DNA of 64,000 bases from Edaphovirga cremea (GTDB lineage: Bacteria; Pseudomonadota; Gammaproteobacteria; Enterobacterales; Enterobacteriaceae). The translations under genes and the position numbers were made by a program. The first letter of the stretch is position 1. The number at the start of each line of letters is the position of its first letter. The notes beneath the pieces were generated by a model. It worked only from the letters and a program-made list of their open reading frames with translations, did no database searches and was not told the DNA's origin. Shown here piece after piece: positions 53,801 through 63,443 of the stretch. The DNA is taken from assembly GCF_003332275.1 (NCBI RefSeq), contig NZ_QOVA01000003.1, positions 124,001-188,000 of the forward strand. The letters run 5' to 3'.

Positions 53801-54667
53801 ATGAATCAACACGATCAAGCAGTGATTTCTGCATCAACGCTCTATGTTGTGCCCACTCCCATCGGTAATCTGGGAGATATTACCCAGCGGGCATTGGCCG
53901 TCCTGCAAGGCGTTGACCTGATTGCTGCAGAAGATACGCGCCATACGGGTTTGTTGTTACAACATTTTGCGATAAATGCGCGTCTCTTCGCACTCCATGA
54001 TCATAATGAACAGCAAAAAGCAGACCAACTCATAGCAAAACTGCAGGAAGGTCAAAGTATAGCGTTGGTTTCAGATGCAGGTACGCCGTTAATTAACGAT
54101 CCTGGCTACCATCTGGTTCGCCGTTGTCGTGAGGCCGGTATCCGCGTGGTGCCTTTACCGGGCGCTTGTGCCGCTATCGCAGCACTTTCAGCGGCGGGTA
54201 TCGCCTCAGACCGTTTCTGCTATGAAGGCTTTTTGCCAGCTAAAACCAAAGCGCGCAAGGATACGCTACAGGCTCTGATAGAGGAACCTCGCACGCTGAT
54301 CTTTTATGAATCAACCCACCGTCTGCTGGAAAGTTTGCAGGACATGGTGGACGTTCTCGGCCCGGATCGCTATGTGGTTCTGGCGCGTGAATTGACCAAA
54401 ACCTGGGAGTCCATTCACGGTGCGCCAGTGGGTGAACTCCTGGCGTGGGTGTTGGAGGATGAAGTCCGCAAACGTGGTGAAATGGTGCTGATTGTCGAAG
54501 GGCATAAAGTGGATCACGAGGCGCTGCCAGCCGAAGCATTACGGACATTGGCCTTGTTGCAGAAAGAGTTACCATTGAAAAAAGCTGCCGCGCTGACGGC
54601 TGAAATTCATGGCGTGAAGAAGAATTCGCTCTATCGTTACGCGCTGGACCAGCAGGAAAGCGATTAA
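53801..54667 (+). CDS. rsmI: 16S rRNA 2'-O-ribose C1402 methyltransferase RsmI
   Basis: A SAM-dependent tetrapyrrole-methylase-fold enzyme with 288 residues; with RsmH it makes m4Cm1402 in the P site of 16S rRNA. The [20 protein letters not shown]-terminus, [20 protein letters not shown] and PLPGACAAI motifs are all intact. Starts 62 bp from lpoA on the opposite strand and is followed by rnpB. Confidence 0.96.
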   Translation: MNQHDQAVISASTLYVVPTPIGNLGDITQRALAVLQGVDLIAAEDTRHTGLLLQHFAINARLFALHDHNEQQKADQLIAKLQEGQSIALVSDAGTPLINDPGYHLVRRCREAGIRVVPLPGACAAIAALSAAGIASDRFCYEGFLPAKTKARKDTLQALIEEPRTLIFYESTHRLLESLQDMVDVLGPDRYVVLARELTKTWESIHGAPVGELLAWVLEDEVRKRGEMVLIVEGHKVDHEALPAEALRTLALLQKELPLKKAAALTAEIHGVKKNSLYRYALDQQESD

Positions 54668-54710
54668 AAACCCGTTGCCTGCCGTTCTTGATGCAATGTC
54701 ACCGCAAAGG

Positions 54711-54739
54711 ATGACATTTGGATCAAAGTATCCTATTAT
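54711..54739 (+). promoter_or_regulatory. rnpB promoter
   Basis: ATGACA at 54711-54716 and TATTAT at 54734-54739 are separated by 17 bp, placing the start near 54747, where the RNA begins. Confidence 0.7.
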
Positions 54740-54746
54740 CCGCGCC

Positions 54747-55124
<378 letters not shown>

Positions 55125-55132
55125 AATAAATG

Positions 55133-55168
55133 AAGCCCGTGTAACGAGAGTTACACGGGCTTTCTTTT
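55133..55168 (+). terminator. Terminator of rnpB
   Basis: AAGCCCGTGTAA (55133-55144) pairs with TTACACGGGCTT (55151-55162) around a 6-nt loop; TCTTTTT follows. Confidence 0.9.
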
Positions 55169-55260
55169 TGCTGCGCGTTTATCCGCGCTTAACGTTTTTT
55201 TATTGCTTTGCAGGTGGCTTTTGCTCGTTTGATTCACGTCTCTTGAAAATTACTGACTGC

Positions 55261-55965
55261 CTATACCGGCAGATCGATCAGCAGTGCGCGTAAGGGCGAG
55301 TCTGCGACAACCATTAATTGCTGCTCCTGATGAAGGAATGCCCCATCGCCACAGGTCAGATGCTGTTTCTCATCACCTGAAGTACTGATTGCCTGAACGG
55401 TACCGTGAATGGATTGCAGGTACGCACGGGGGCCATTGATTGTCAGCGTTTTTGTTTCGCCAGCATCCAGTTCCAGATGATGGATCCACACCTGCTGACG
55501 TAACTGCAAACTGCCCTGTGCGCCATCGGGTGAGGCCAGCAGACGATAACTTTCGTCACCGAGAGTCAGACGCTGAATGAGCTCATTTTCACGCTCGGGA
55601 CAGGCATCCAGCCACAGTTGCATGCGCGTCAGCGGGATGTCCTGACTCACATTCTGCTCACTGTAGGCCACGCCCTGCTGGGTGGATAGCAATAAGGCAT
55701 CGCCAGCACCAGCCCGTAAATGGTTGCCTTCGCTGTCGCGGTATTCCGCTTCGCCCTGCAAAATCAGGTTCAAAATATCCACGCGAGGATAGCTGCGCGG
55801 TTGAAGACTGGCACCTGGTGCCAGAATCTCCTGGTTCAATACCCGCAAAGAGGCATATCCCATCAGGTTCGGGTCGAAGTAGTGTCCGAAGGAAAATGTG
55901 TAGCGTGCCTGAAGCCAACCAAAGTCTGCTTTTCCGCACTGTTTTGCTGTTCTGCATGTGATCAT
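55261..55965 (-). CDS. yhaK: Pirin-family protein YhaK
   Basis: A bicupin of the pirin family, 234 residues, closely matching E. coli YhaK. N-terminal ITCRTAKQCGKADFGWLQARYTFSFGHYFDP carries the usual pirin histidine pattern; a second cupin follows from about 120. In E. coli it is induced by quinone-like compounds and under YhaJ control. Start ATG 55965 matches the family; an upstream reading to 55995 adds ten residues with no support. Divergent from yhaJ. Confidence 0.94.
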   Translation of the reverse strand: MITCRTAKQCGKADFGWLQARYTFSFGHYFDPNLMGYASLRVLNQEILAPGASLQPRSYPRVDILNLILQGEAEYRDSEGNHLRAGAGDALLLSTQQGVAYSEQNVSQDIPLTRMQLWLDACPERENELIQRLTLGDESYRLLASPDGAQGSLQLRQQVWIHHLELDAGETKTLTINGPRAYLQSIHGTVQAISTSGDEKQHLTCGDGAFLHQEQQLMVVADSPLRALLIDLPV

Positions 55966-56074
55966 GACAATGTTGGCTCTTATAAATTGATACACAAATG
56001 GTAAGCGTCTGGACGCGGGATTGTTAGCCAGTTAATCTGGTCGCTATATTCAAATTTCCTGACAGAGAAAAAAC

Positions 56075-56977
56075 ATGGCCAGAGATCGGGCGTTAACACT
56101 GGAAGCGCTGCGAGTAATGGATGCTATAGACCGACGTGGCAGTTTTGCTGCCGCTGCTGATGAGCTTGGACGCGTACCCTCAGCATTGAGCTATACGATG
56201 CAGAAATTGGAAGAGGAGCTTGATGTGGTGCTTTTTGACCGCTCAGGCCATCGCACAAAGTTCACCAACGTAGGCCGGATGCTGCTGGAGCGTGGACGGG
56301 TATTGCTCGAAGCCGCCGACAAACTGACCACCGATGCCGAAGCATTGGCAAGAGGGTGGGAAACGCACATCACTATCGTTTGTGAAGCCTTATCCCCGGC
56401 CACACAGTTGTTCCCACTGATTGAAAAACTGGCGCTGAAAGCCAATACGCAGGTGTCGTTGCTCACTGAGGTTCTGGCGGGCGCCTGGGAGCGGTTGGAG
56501 CAGGGACGGGCGGATATTGTGATCGCACCGGATATGCATTTCCGCTCTTCTTCTGAGATCAACAGCCGAAAGTTGTACAAAGTGATGAGCGTCTACGTGG
56601 CGGCACCGGGACATCCGATTCATCAGGAGCCGGAGCCTTTGTCTGAGATTACCCGGGTAAAATACCGCGGTATTGCGGTTGCGGATACTGCCCGCGAACG
56701 CCCGGTATTGACGGTGCAATTACTGGACAAACAGCAACGGCTGACGGTCAGCAGCATTGCCGAGAAACGCCAGGCTTTGCTGGCCGGATTAGGTGTGGCG
56801 ACCATGCCCTATTCCATGGTGGAAAAGGATATCACCGAGGGCCGTCTGCGGGTGGTCAGCGCGGAATTTAGCAATGAGAACGACATTATCATGGCGTGGC
56901 GACGCGACAGCATGGGTGAGGCCAAAGCGTGGTTCCTGCGTGAGATCCCCCGCCTGTTCAGCCGTCATCAGCAGTAA
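56075..56977 (+). CDS. yhaJ: LysR-type regulator YhaJ
   Basis: A 300-residue LTTR with an N-terminal winged HTH (residues 1-65, LEALRVMDAIDRRGSFAAAADEL) and a C-terminal effector domain (about 90-295). In E. coli YhaJ activates yqjF and yhaK in response to nitroaromatic breakdown products and affects virulence genes. It diverges from yhaK with 109 bp between the starts, the classical position for binding. Confidence 0.93.
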   Translation: MARDRALTLEALRVMDAIDRRGSFAAAADELGRVPSALSYTMQKLEEELDVVLFDRSGHRTKFTNVGRMLLERGRVLLEAADKLTTDAEALARGWETHITIVCEALSPATQLFPLIEKLALKANTQVSLLTEVLAGAWERLEQGRADIVIAPDMHFRSSSEINSRKLYKVMSVYVAAPGHPIHQEPEPLSEITRVKYRGIAVADTARERPVLTVQLLDKQQRLTVSSIAEKRQALLAGLGVATMPYSMVEKDITEGRLRVVSAEFSNENDIIMAWRRDSMGEAKAWFLREIPRLFSRHQQ

Positions 56978-56987
56978 GCACATGGCG

Positions 56988-57058
56988 AAAAATCCTCCCC
57001 GTAACCCGTCCTGCAACTCGAATTATTTAGGGGATATCTGTGTACGGGAGGATTTTTT
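56988..57058. terminator. Bidirectional terminator with repeat fragment in its loop
   Basis: AAAAATCCTCCC (56988-56999) and GGGAGGATTTTT (57046-57057) form a stem with A and T tracts, so it ends both yhaJ and the convergent yqjG. The 46-nt loop contains CTGCAACTCGAATTATTTAG (57011-57030), the end of a YPAL-like repeat. Confidence 0.8.
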
Positions 57059-57059
57059 A

Positions 57060-58046
57060 TCAGGCGAAGCGGATATCCCTGCCGTGTTCGGCGAGTAAAT
57101 CCTGGTCAGGCCCCACTGAAATGATCCCGGTTGGATTGATCGTGGCGTGACTGCGATAGTAGTGATTACGGATATGCGCGAAGTTTACCGTGTCTTCAAC
57201 GCCTGGCAGTTGATAGATATCGCGCAGAAAACCATAAAGATTCGGATAGTCACTGATGCGGTGCAGATCGCATTTGAAGTGGGTGACATAAACGGGATCG
57301 AAGCGAACCAGCGTGGTCCAGAGCCGCAGATCGGCTTCTGTAAGTTGACTGCCCGTCAGATATCGACGCTGGTCAAGAATCTTCTCCAACCGCGCCAAAG
57401 CGGAAAATACATCCCCAACCGCCTCATCATAAGCTTCCTGACTGGTGGCAAAACCGGCTTTGTAGACGCCGTTATTCACCAGCGGATAAATCCAATCGTT
57501 GAGATCATCAATTTCTGCTCGCAACGCCAGAGGATAATAGTCCCCAGCACGCGCGCCTACCGCGTCGAAAGCGCTATTGAACATGCGGATGATATCGGCA
57601 GATTCATTACTGACGATAGTCTGCTGCTGTTTGTCCCACAGCACCGGTACAGTAACCCTGCCGGTGTAGTCCTGCTGGGCATGCAGATAGAGTTCAAACA
57701 GATAATCGTGGTGATAGAGATCGTCACCTGTGGCGTCAGGGAAGTCGGTGCCAAACGTCCAGCCGTGATCCAGCATTAATGGATGTACTACGGAAACCGG
57801 GATGATTTTTTCCAGTCCTTTGAGTTTTCGCATCAGCAAAGTGCGATGAGCCCAGGGGCAGGCGAGGGAAACATACAAATGATAACGATCTTTTTCTGCC
57901 CTGAAACCCTCACGCCCGTGAGGACCGGCTTGCCCATCGAGAGTGACCCAATTGCGGAATTGTGATGTGGAGCGCTTGAAGTGACCGCCGGTCGACTTGG
58001 TGTCATACCAGGTGTCATGCCAGATACCGTCGACTAATTGTCCCAT
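57060..58046 (-). CDS. yqjG: Glutathionyl-hydroquinone reductase YqjG
   Basis: A 328-residue Xi-class GST-fold enzyme that reduces glutathionyl-hydroquinones. The catalytic Cys63 is in VSLACPWAHRT. Its thioredoxin domain covers about 50-165 and the helical domain the rest. It probably shares regulation with yqjF, 124 bp upstream, and yhaJ. The stop codon abuts a terminator. The start ATG 58046 is preceded by AGGAGAATTTC. Confidence 0.95.
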   Translation of the reverse strand: MGQLVDGIWHDTWYDTKSTGGHFKRSTSQFRNWVTLDGQAGPHGREGFRAEKDRYHLYVSLACPWAHRTLLMRKLKGLEKIIPVSVVHPLMLDHGWTFGTDFPDATGDDLYHHDYLFELYLHAQQDYTGRVTVPVLWDKQQQTIVSNESADIIRMFNSAFDAVGARAGDYYPLALRAEIDDLNDWIYPLVNNGVYKAGFATSQEAYDEAVGDVFSALARLEKILDQRRYLTGSQLTEADLRLWTTLVRFDPVYVTHFKCDLHRISDYPNLYGFLRDIYQLPGVEDTVNFAHIRNHYYRSHATINPTGIISVGPDQDLLAEHGRDIRFA

Positions 58047-58087
58047 GAAATTCTCCTTTCACCATTGAAGTATTGAGGATAAACGAG

Positions 58088-58136
58088 ACAGGGGCGAGAG
58101 TGATATACAGTATAACTGTTTCACTCTTGCCCCTGT
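58088..58136. repeat. 49-bp near-perfect hairpin between yqjF and yqjG
   Basis: ACAGGGGCGAGAGTGA (58088-58103) and TCACTCTTGCCCCTGT (58121-58136) pair over 16 bp with one wobble position. The loop holds ACAGT-ATA-ACTGT, which adds a second stem. There is no T run. Confidence 0.7.
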
Positions 58137-58169
58137 GATAAGTGTAGCGCTAATTGCTCAAATGGTTTT

Positions 58170-58565
58170 TTACCATTTCTTGTTCAGCAGACGATCGAGG
58201 CTGAATCCACCTGGACCCGCTACGCTCAGAACCAGGAAACCACCCGCGATAGAGAAATTCTTCATAAACATCATCTGGTTTACGCCTTCCGCAAAGTTGC
58301 TGTGGAAGAGCAGCGCCGTCAACACGGTGAAGATAGCGGTAATCAGCGCCGTGGTGCGGGTCAGGAAGCCAAACAGAATTGCCAGGCCACCACCAAATTC
58401 AAGAAGAATGGTCAACGGCAGCATAAATCCAGGCACACCCATGGCCTGCATGTACTGTTGAGTACCCGCATAACCTGCACCCATTTTCCCGTAACCGGCC
58501 ACGATAAACAGAATCGGCATCATAATGCGTGCGATAAGTAAGCCGGTATCTTCTAATTTTTTCAT
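58170..58565 (-). CDS. yqjF: DoxX-family membrane protein YqjF
   Basis: A 131-residue inner-membrane protein with four helices (about 8-28, 48-70, 73-92 and 103-122). DoxX-family; the E. coli homologue is induced by 2,4-dinitrotoluene products through YhaJ, with no proven enzymatic role. GGAG is three bases from the first ATG and six from the second, so the second (58565) is chosen. Upstream of yqjG on the same strand. Confidence 0.93.
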   Translation of the reverse strand: MKKLEDTGLLIARIMMPILFIVAGYGKMGAGYAGTQQYMQAMGVPGFMLPLTILLEFGGGLAILFGFLTRTTALITAIFTVLTALLFHSNFAEGVNQMMFMKNFSIAGGFLVLSVAGPGGFSLDRLLNKKW

Positions 58566-58803
58566 CATTTGCTCCAAAGTAATTAACGGGTCATGTGCCG
58601 TAAAATTTGAGGGACAAACGCCGGTATTAGCGGCCTCTGTTCCTGTGTCTGTGCGATGGAGCAGATACTAATGCGAAACCTTTCAGCTTGTTAGCGAGTA
58701 ATACTGTCGTTTTAATTCAAAAAATCTGATGGCTGAAAAATGTCTGTATAAATCACAGGCAGAATAAGGGGCCAGGGTGGGAATGGTAGAGGGTGGGGAC
58801 GAA

Positions 58804-58832
58804 GAAAAACGGTAGTCAGTGATGACTACCGT
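58804..58832 (-). terminator. Terminator of yqjDEK
   Basis: ACGGTAGTCA (58809-58818) and TGACTACCGT (58823-58832) form a 10-bp stem with a 4-nt loop; on the minus strand TTTTTC follows (plus GAAAAA at 58804-58809). The stem starts inside the stop codon of yqjK. Confidence 0.85.
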
Positions 58833-59110
58833 ACATTAAAGGTGCGACGGAAAAGTTTGACGGTTCCCCAGATGCCAACGGCGCGTCTGGCCCAACGAAC
58901 AACTTTGCTGGGATGACGGACACCGTAGACAGCCAGCAGGCTGGAACCCACGATGAGGTATTTCTTCATGTCGACAATTTTAAGCCAGCCACGATCAATA
59001 GAGGCCGTGGCTCTGAGCCACTCCTTACGGCTGGCGGAGAGATCCAACCGCTGTTGGATAATCATCTCCATTAGACGTGTTTTTTCTCGTTGCCGCGCAC
59101 TCTGGCTCAT
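58826..59110 (-). CDS. yqjK: YqjK-like family protein
   Basis: A basic 94-residue protein, homologous to E. coli YqjK. The N-terminus is Arg/Lys-rich (SARQREKTRLMEMIIQQRLDLSA) and a short hydrophobic segment lies at about 48-64 (KYLIVGSSLLAVYGVR). No function is known. It is last in yqjD-yqjE-yqjK; its start overlaps the end of yqjE, and the terminator begins in its stop codon. Confidence 0.9.
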   Translation of the reverse strand: MSQSARQREKTRLMEMIIQQRLDLSASRKEWLRATASIDRGWLKIVDMKKYLIVGSSLLAVYGVRHPSKVVRWARRAVGIWGTVKLFRRTFNVR

Positions 59111-59508
59111 TTTTTATCATCCTCGAGAAGAGAACGATCAATTTCCAGTTGCTTGCGCGTGACGCTCAGCAAGGTTGTGCGTCTGGCTTTTGACAGGGTC
59201 CAGATTATCCCAACCAGGGCCAGAAAAAGTAATATCGCGGTTGTTATACCGACCGCCATCAAGCGATCGGCCGGATCAATGGCCCAGAATGCCAGAATCA
59301 GCAAACTCATCAGGCCAAAGGCCAGGAACAACAAGGTTATGCCGGTCATCATCAATAACTGGATAAGGTTGTTTTTTTCCTCTTCCAATTCGACAACGGC
59401 CAGGCGCAACCGTGTTTCCACCATACCGACCATGATGGTCACAATGCGGTGGGCGATATCCAGGATCCCTCTGGCGGGACCCTGTGATGGTTGCTGGTGA
59501 TCGGCCAT
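59107..59508 (-). CDS. yqjE: YqjE phage-holin-like membrane protein
   Basis: A 133-residue inner-membrane protein of the YqjE family (superfamily with Actinobacteriophage holins), with two helices at about 53-75 and 82-105 and a charged C-terminus. Function unknown; in E. coli it is part of a stationary-phase operon with yqjD. ATG 59508 gives MADHQQPSQG; longer upstream readings are in yqjD. Immediately follows yqjD. Confidence 0.9.
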   Translation of the reverse strand: MADHQQPSQGPARGILDIAHRIVTIMVGMVETRLRLAVVELEEEKNNLIQLLMMTGITLLFLAFGLMSLLILAFWAIDPADRLMAVGITTAILLFLALVGIIWTLSKARRTTLLSVTRKQLEIDRSLLEDDKK

Positions 59509-59510
59509 TA

Positions 59511-59816
59511 TCAGCGGCGTGCCAGCAGAACGCCCAGCACAACACCGACAGCTGCACCGATTCCCACGCCTGTCCACGGGTTATCATGCACATAAGTGTC
59601 TGCACGGTCGGCAATCACTTTGGACTGATCGGCAATCTTTTCGCCTGTATCGGTCAGGCGAATCCGCGTCTCTTTCAGCGCACTTTCCGCTTTGCTACGC
59701 AGTTTGTCCAACTCAGCCTTGGGTTTGTCCGTGGAGGTTTTCAGGACCTCTTCCAGAGTATCGGCCAGTGACTTCAATTCAGCGCGTAAATTCTCAGAGG
59801 TTCTATCTTGTGCCAT
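59511..59816 (-). CDS. yqjD: Ribosome-binding inner-membrane protein YqjD (DUF883)
   Basis: A 101-residue tail-anchored protein of the ElaB/YgaM/YqjD family. The N-terminal half is a coiled-coil-like helix with many Leu/Lys; the C-terminal membrane helix (about 80-99) has GVGIGAAVGVVLGVLLARR. In E. coli it binds 70S ribosomes near the membrane in stationary phase under RpoS control. First of the three-gene operon. Confidence 0.94.
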   Translation of the reverse strand: MAQDRTSENLRAELKSLADTLEEVLKTSTDKPKAELDKLRSKAESALKETRIRLTDTGEKIADQSKVIADRADTYVHDNPWTGVGIGAAVGVVLGVLLARR

Positions 59817-59977
59817 GAGGTAACTCCTTAGCTTTTAGAGAGACGGACTTTTAACATAGCGGATTTTCCGGCATGCGCAAATGCGATTAGTCTGGATGAT
59901 TCTGCTGACTTTACTGCACATTACTGGATAAATCCGATGTCGCTCGATCTCCAGCAGCAATGCCACCGGAGAAAAAT

Positions 59978-60355
59978 TTATTGGGCGCTGGCCTCTTTCA
60001 ACTCTTGCTCAGCCTCGTCCAGTTTTTCCTGCTTGTTGGCGATTTTATCGCTTTTACCCGTTTCCTTTGCTTCTGCCAGCTCTTGCTTGCGTTTGGCGAC
60101 TTCTTGCTGCTTTTCAGCAATTCTCTTTTGCCGATCTGCTTCGAGACCTGCATCTGTACAGTTGTTTACTACTTCGCGGAGAGCCGTTTCCAGGCCGGCG
60201 ACTCTATGGCTGCTCCCATGTTTTTTAGCATAATCAATCTGTTGCTGAATATCTTGCTGCTTGGCAGCACAGCCCCCAGTGGTAGGCGCGGCGAAAGTCG
60301 CCGTAGAGAAAGCAATAATCGGAAGGATAAACAACCACGAAGGACGTAACGTCAT
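59978..60355 (-). CDS. yqjC: DUF1090 periplasmic protein YqjC
   Basis: A 125-residue secreted protein; signal peptide 1-22 (FSTATFA) and then a highly charged helical mature part with a QQQIDYAKKHG segment, two cysteines (GGCAAK and NNCTD) and heptads rich in Lys/Glu/Gln (about 70-125). Function unknown; in E. coli the gene belongs to the same region. ATG 60355 is used because upstream sequence is not a signal peptide. Confidence 0.9.
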   Translation of the reverse strand: MTLRPSWLFILPIIAFSTATFAAPTTGGCAAKQQDIQQQIDYAKKHGSSHRVAGLETALREVVNNCTDAGLEADRQKRIAEKQQEVAKRKQELAEAKETGKSDKIANKQEKLDEAEQELKEASAQ

Positions 60356-60535
60356 AAACAGATTCCTTTTGTTCAGGCAAAAAATATCAGCGCCTAAATT
60401 TCCATACTGCCAAAAAGGCAAATTATGATGCAGCGTTATAGCTACCCCTCTAAGCATAGTCGCAAATCATGGTTTACCCAAATTTCAAGGCATTAACGGG
60501 TCAACGTTACCGGTGGACAACAACGTGGGGCGAAC

Positions 60536-60559
60536 AAAAAAGGCGCCTCGGCGCCTTTT
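60536..60559 (-). terminator. Terminator of yqjA-mzrA
   Basis: AAAAGGCGCC and GGCGCCTTTT form a tight stem with a CTCG-type loop at 60538-60559, with A and T tracts on both sides. It follows mzrA on the minus strand; the other strand has no gene that needs it. Confidence 0.8.
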
Positions 60560-60583
60560 CAAAAGGGGACGTAGTGCATAAAG

Positions 60584-60970
60584 CTACCCCATTTTTTCCT
60601 GATCGCGGGTGAGCTTCCGGACCCAATTGATCGATTCCACAGCGTTGCATTGCGACACGATATAGCCCATGGGCAGAATAGTACGGAGTGCTTCCTGCGC
60701 CTGGATTCGCTGATCTGGCGATTCGAGCCGCACGACCAGCGTATCTTGTTCGGGGGTAATGCTTTTAATGCGGATGCCTTGCTGATCCAACTGTTGATAA
60801 ACAAAGAAACCATCCGGTAACGCCTGCCCAGGTCGGGTTGGTCTGATCTGCAAAGCATTATCATGATTGTTGGTGCGCGGAAGGGTTATCATTCCCACGA
60901 TCGCCAGCAAAACCATCAGGCACATGACCCACTGCCAGGGGATGCGATGTAACGCCTTAATTTGTTTCAC
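60584..60970 (-). CDS. mzrA: EnvZ modulator MzrA
   Basis: A bitopic inner-membrane protein of 128 residues: a short cytoplasmic N-terminus, one helix at about 14-30 ([17 protein letters not shown]) and a periplasmic domain. It shares [17 protein letters not shown] and LPMGYIVSQ with E. coli MzrA (127 residues), which binds EnvZ and links the Cpx and EnvZ/OmpR systems. The start is GTG 60970, overlapping the yqjA stop as GTGA with ACAAGG upstream. Confidence 0.85.
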   Translation of the reverse strand: MKQIKALHRIPWQWVMCLMVLLAIVGMITLPRTNNHDNALQIRPTRPGQALPDGFFVYQQLDQQGIRIKSITPEQDTLVVRLESPDQRIQAQEALRTILPMGYIVSQCNAVESINWVRKLTRDQEKMG

Positions 60971-61647
60971 GCCTTGTTCCCTTTTTTCTGACGGCTCGAC
61001 ATTTTCTTGCGCCACAGTACATAGAGCGAAGCCACAAGCCCAAACACCAGTAATATCAGCGGCAGCAGCATCAGGCAGAACATCAACTGATCTTCATATT
61101 TTATGAACAACGGTGTTTTGCCCAGCAAAAAGCCAAATACGGTCAGGATCACCACCCATAACAGGCCGCTCATCCAGTTGAAAAACTGAAAGCGGGCATT
61201 GCTGAGGCCAGAAAGCCCGGCAATGGTCGGCAACAGAGTGCGCACAAATGCCAGAAAACGACCGATGAGCAAGGCTGACAATCCGTGGCGGTGGAACAAG
61301 TTGTGCGCCCGTTGGTGGTAGTGGGCGGGAAGGTGTGACAACCAGCTTTGAACAAGGCGTGTGTTTCCGAGCCATCGACCCTGAATATAGCTGACCCAGC
61401 AACCCAGGCTGGCCGCGGTCGTGAGGATAAAGATAGTCAGGGGGAATCCCATGGTGCCTTTGGCGATCAAAACGCCTACCAAAATCAGCAGACTGTCACC
61501 GGGCAGGAAAGCGGCAGGCAAAAGGCCATTTTCCAAAAAGAGAATCACAAATAGCAGACCATAGATCGTCCACATCAGGGACGGATTGGCAAGGGTCTCG
61601 TAATCCTGCTGCCATAAGGCATTCAACAGTTCTTTAATGATATCCAT
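60967..61647 (-). CDS. yqjA: DedA-family membrane protein YqjA
   Basis: A 226-residue DedA-family inner-membrane protein with about five membrane segments. The family motif [19 protein letters not shown] lies near residues 37-55 and a second G-rich FGRF-type segment ([21 protein letters not shown]) near 130-150. It supports membrane homeostasis and resistance to alkaline pH in E. coli, overlapping YghB. It shares an operon with mzrA. Confidence 0.95.
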   Translation of the reverse strand: MDIIKELLNALWQQDYETLANPSLMWTIYGLLFVILFLENGLLPAAFLPGDSLLILVGVLIAKGTMGFPLTIFILTTAASLGCWVSYIQGRWLGNTRLVQSWLSHLPAHYHQRAHNLFHRHGLSALLIGRFLAFVRTLLPTIAGLSGLSNARFQFFNWMSGLLWVVILTVFGFLLGKTPLFIKYEDQLMFCLMLLPLILLVFGLVASLYVLWRKKMSSRQKKGNKA

Positions 61648-61777
61648 TTAGCATTCCTGAAACTTCATTGTTCTATAATCGCTCAGCGCCTGGATCGACA
61701 ACTTGTCTGCGGATTGTTTGCTGCTCACCGACGGGGACTCACAACGCGCTGAAATAACAATCGATTTGCCATTCAGA

Positions 61778-62236
61778 TTAGCTGTGATAGGTCAGCGTGC
61801 CGCGGTACAAGATATTACTTTCTTTCCAACCACCTATCCGGCTCTGATGCCGGGGAGCATGTAGCGTCCAGTTGCTACAAATTAGCTGAATGGATTTTTT
61901 ACAGGGTTGAGGAGTAAATCCACTCCTGATGTCTGTTTCTGCCATTAAAAAGTCATGCAATGCCACATAGGTGCTGTATTGCACTGAAGCACTTTGCAGA
62001 TAACCGCGACTTAGTACCGGTTGATGACGAGCTGCGCTTTTCCGCCTGAGATCGTGTGGTATATCTGCCTGTAGATTGTTCTGCGATAAGAAGCGGAAGT
62101 CAGAATCAGTGGGTGATAATAGCGATAAATCTGCTCGCACACCCGGCTGATGGGCTGGCTCTGCATATAAAGTGTCGCTGGAGGCGTTGGACGCCCAGCA
62201 AGACAGTATTATTGACAGTGCAAAAAACCAGCGCAT
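61778..62236 (-). CDS. Hypothetical secreted protein
   Basis: A 152-residue ORF that I do not recognise. Residues 1-19 look like a Sec signal peptide (cleavage after SNA). The mature part is polar, rich in Ser and His, with two cysteines close together (PCKKSIQLICSNW) that could form a disulfide, and ends LYRGTLTYHS. The RBS is weak. It lies between exuR and yqjA, which are adjacent in E. coli, so it is an insertion relative to that genome. The gene could be real or a chance ORF. Confidence 0.45.
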   Translation of the reverse strand: MRWFFALSIILSCWASNASSDTLYAEPAHQPGVRADLSLLSPTDSDFRFLSQNNLQADIPHDLRRKSAARHQPVLSRGYLQSASVQYSTYVALHDFLMAETDIRSGFTPQPCKKSIQLICSNWTLHAPRHQSRIGGWKESNILYRGTLTYHS

Positions 62237-62579
62237 TTAGTCGAAATTCATTCCAGCCAAGAGTAATAAAAGTGCTCTAACTGTAACAAAGTTACAGAAA
62301 CCGAGACAGGGAAATATACAGCCTTGAGGGGGATGTTTTAAGTACTACTTCATATTATCGAGTAAATTGTTTTCCTATTTACACTCGCTGACGGAAAGAG
62401 ACGTTAGCTGACGCTAATCTGGACTTCCTGGCACGTTAAGAAGGTGAAAACGCTATATTTATCACTGATAACAAAATTGCAACCTGATAGCGACAAAAGA
62501 GGGGGTTAAGAGAAGGACACCTCAGATGAGGCACCCTGTCAGAATAAGAATGGAGAGGGATTAATATTATTGCGGAACG
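62237..62579. other. Intergenic region, exuR 3' side
   Basis: About 343 bp with no credible gene. It contains a short dyad GTAAC-AAA-GTTAC (62282-62294) and a weak hairpin CCTCA/TGAGG (62519-62532) after exuR. No strong promoter or terminator was recognised. Confidence 0.5.
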
Positions 62580-63356
62580 CTATTTTGTGACTGCTGTGAC
62601 CTGATCGAGATGTACCACTGGGTTTTCTGCAAACAGGTAACGATCGACATTGAATTCGAAGTCATCGGTAGTCGCGCGAAAGAGCATTTGCTTGGTATTT
62701 TCGAGGTGTTGCCACATCGCCAATTTTGCGGCGTAGGGATCTTTACGCATTAAGGCTTTAAGAATCTGATCGTGATCTTCGCACCAGCTCTCAATCGATT
62801 TTTCATCAATATGCTCGTGCAGTTTACGCCAGTAGGGGTTATGCACCCGTTGGCTCCACATCTTTTCAACGATAGTCGCCATCGCCGTATTTTGTGTTGC
62901 CATCGCTACCTGAATATGGAATTTGAGATCCCACTGCGAATCGCGGAAACGGTCTTCCTGACGCGCATGCTCCTGAATTTCCATCAGTTGAACGATGTCT
63001 TGCTTGGTCACCTGCGTAGCGGCGAACTCGGCAATATTGCTTTCAATCAGTTGTCTGGCCTGCAGCAGTTCAAAGGGACCCGCAGTGGCGAATTCAATTT
63101 CGGCACTGGGCATAACCAGGTGTTTCTGCTGGTTGGACATAACATGGATGCCCGAACCTTTACGCACCTCAACATATCCCTCTACCTCCAGCATAATAAT
63201 CGCCTCACGGACTACCGTGCGACTGACATTCATCTCTTCAGAAATGAAGCGTTCAGCAGGAAGTTTTTCGCCAACCTGATAGACCCCGGTTTCGATTCTC
63301 TGCTTTAACTCTGCGGCCAACTGCTGGTATAACCGCCTGGTTTCTGTGAATTCCAT
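62580..63356 (-). CDS. exuR: Hexuronate regulator ExuR
   Basis: A GntR-family (FadR-type) repressor of 258 residues. Winged HTH at about 5-72 with [40 protein letters not shown], then the FCD ligand domain (about 95-225). ExuR represses exuT, uxaCA, uxaB and uxuAB-type genes and is relieved by galacturonate or glucuronate. The exuT gene next to it and an ExuR-like dyad upstream of the start support the call. Confidence 0.95.
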   Translation of the reverse strand: MEFTETRRLYQQLAAELKQRIETGVYQVGEKLPAERFISEEMNVSRTVVREAIIMLEVEGYVEVRKGSGIHVMSNQQKHLVMPSAEIEFATAGPFELLQARQLIESNIAEFAATQVTKQDIVQLMEIQEHARQEDRFRDSQWDLKFHIQVAMATQNTAMATIVEKMWSQRVHNPYWRKLHEHIDEKSIESWCEDHDQILKALMRKDPYAAKLAMWQHLENTKQMLFRATTDDFEFNVDRYLFAENPVVHLDQVTAVTK

Positions 63357-63443
63357 GATGCGAGCTCTTGGGTAGCGTGGGCTGACGATATTAGCAAGCT
63401 TTCGATGAAGAAATCATGTGCCGTGACTCATTGCATTTGCTTG

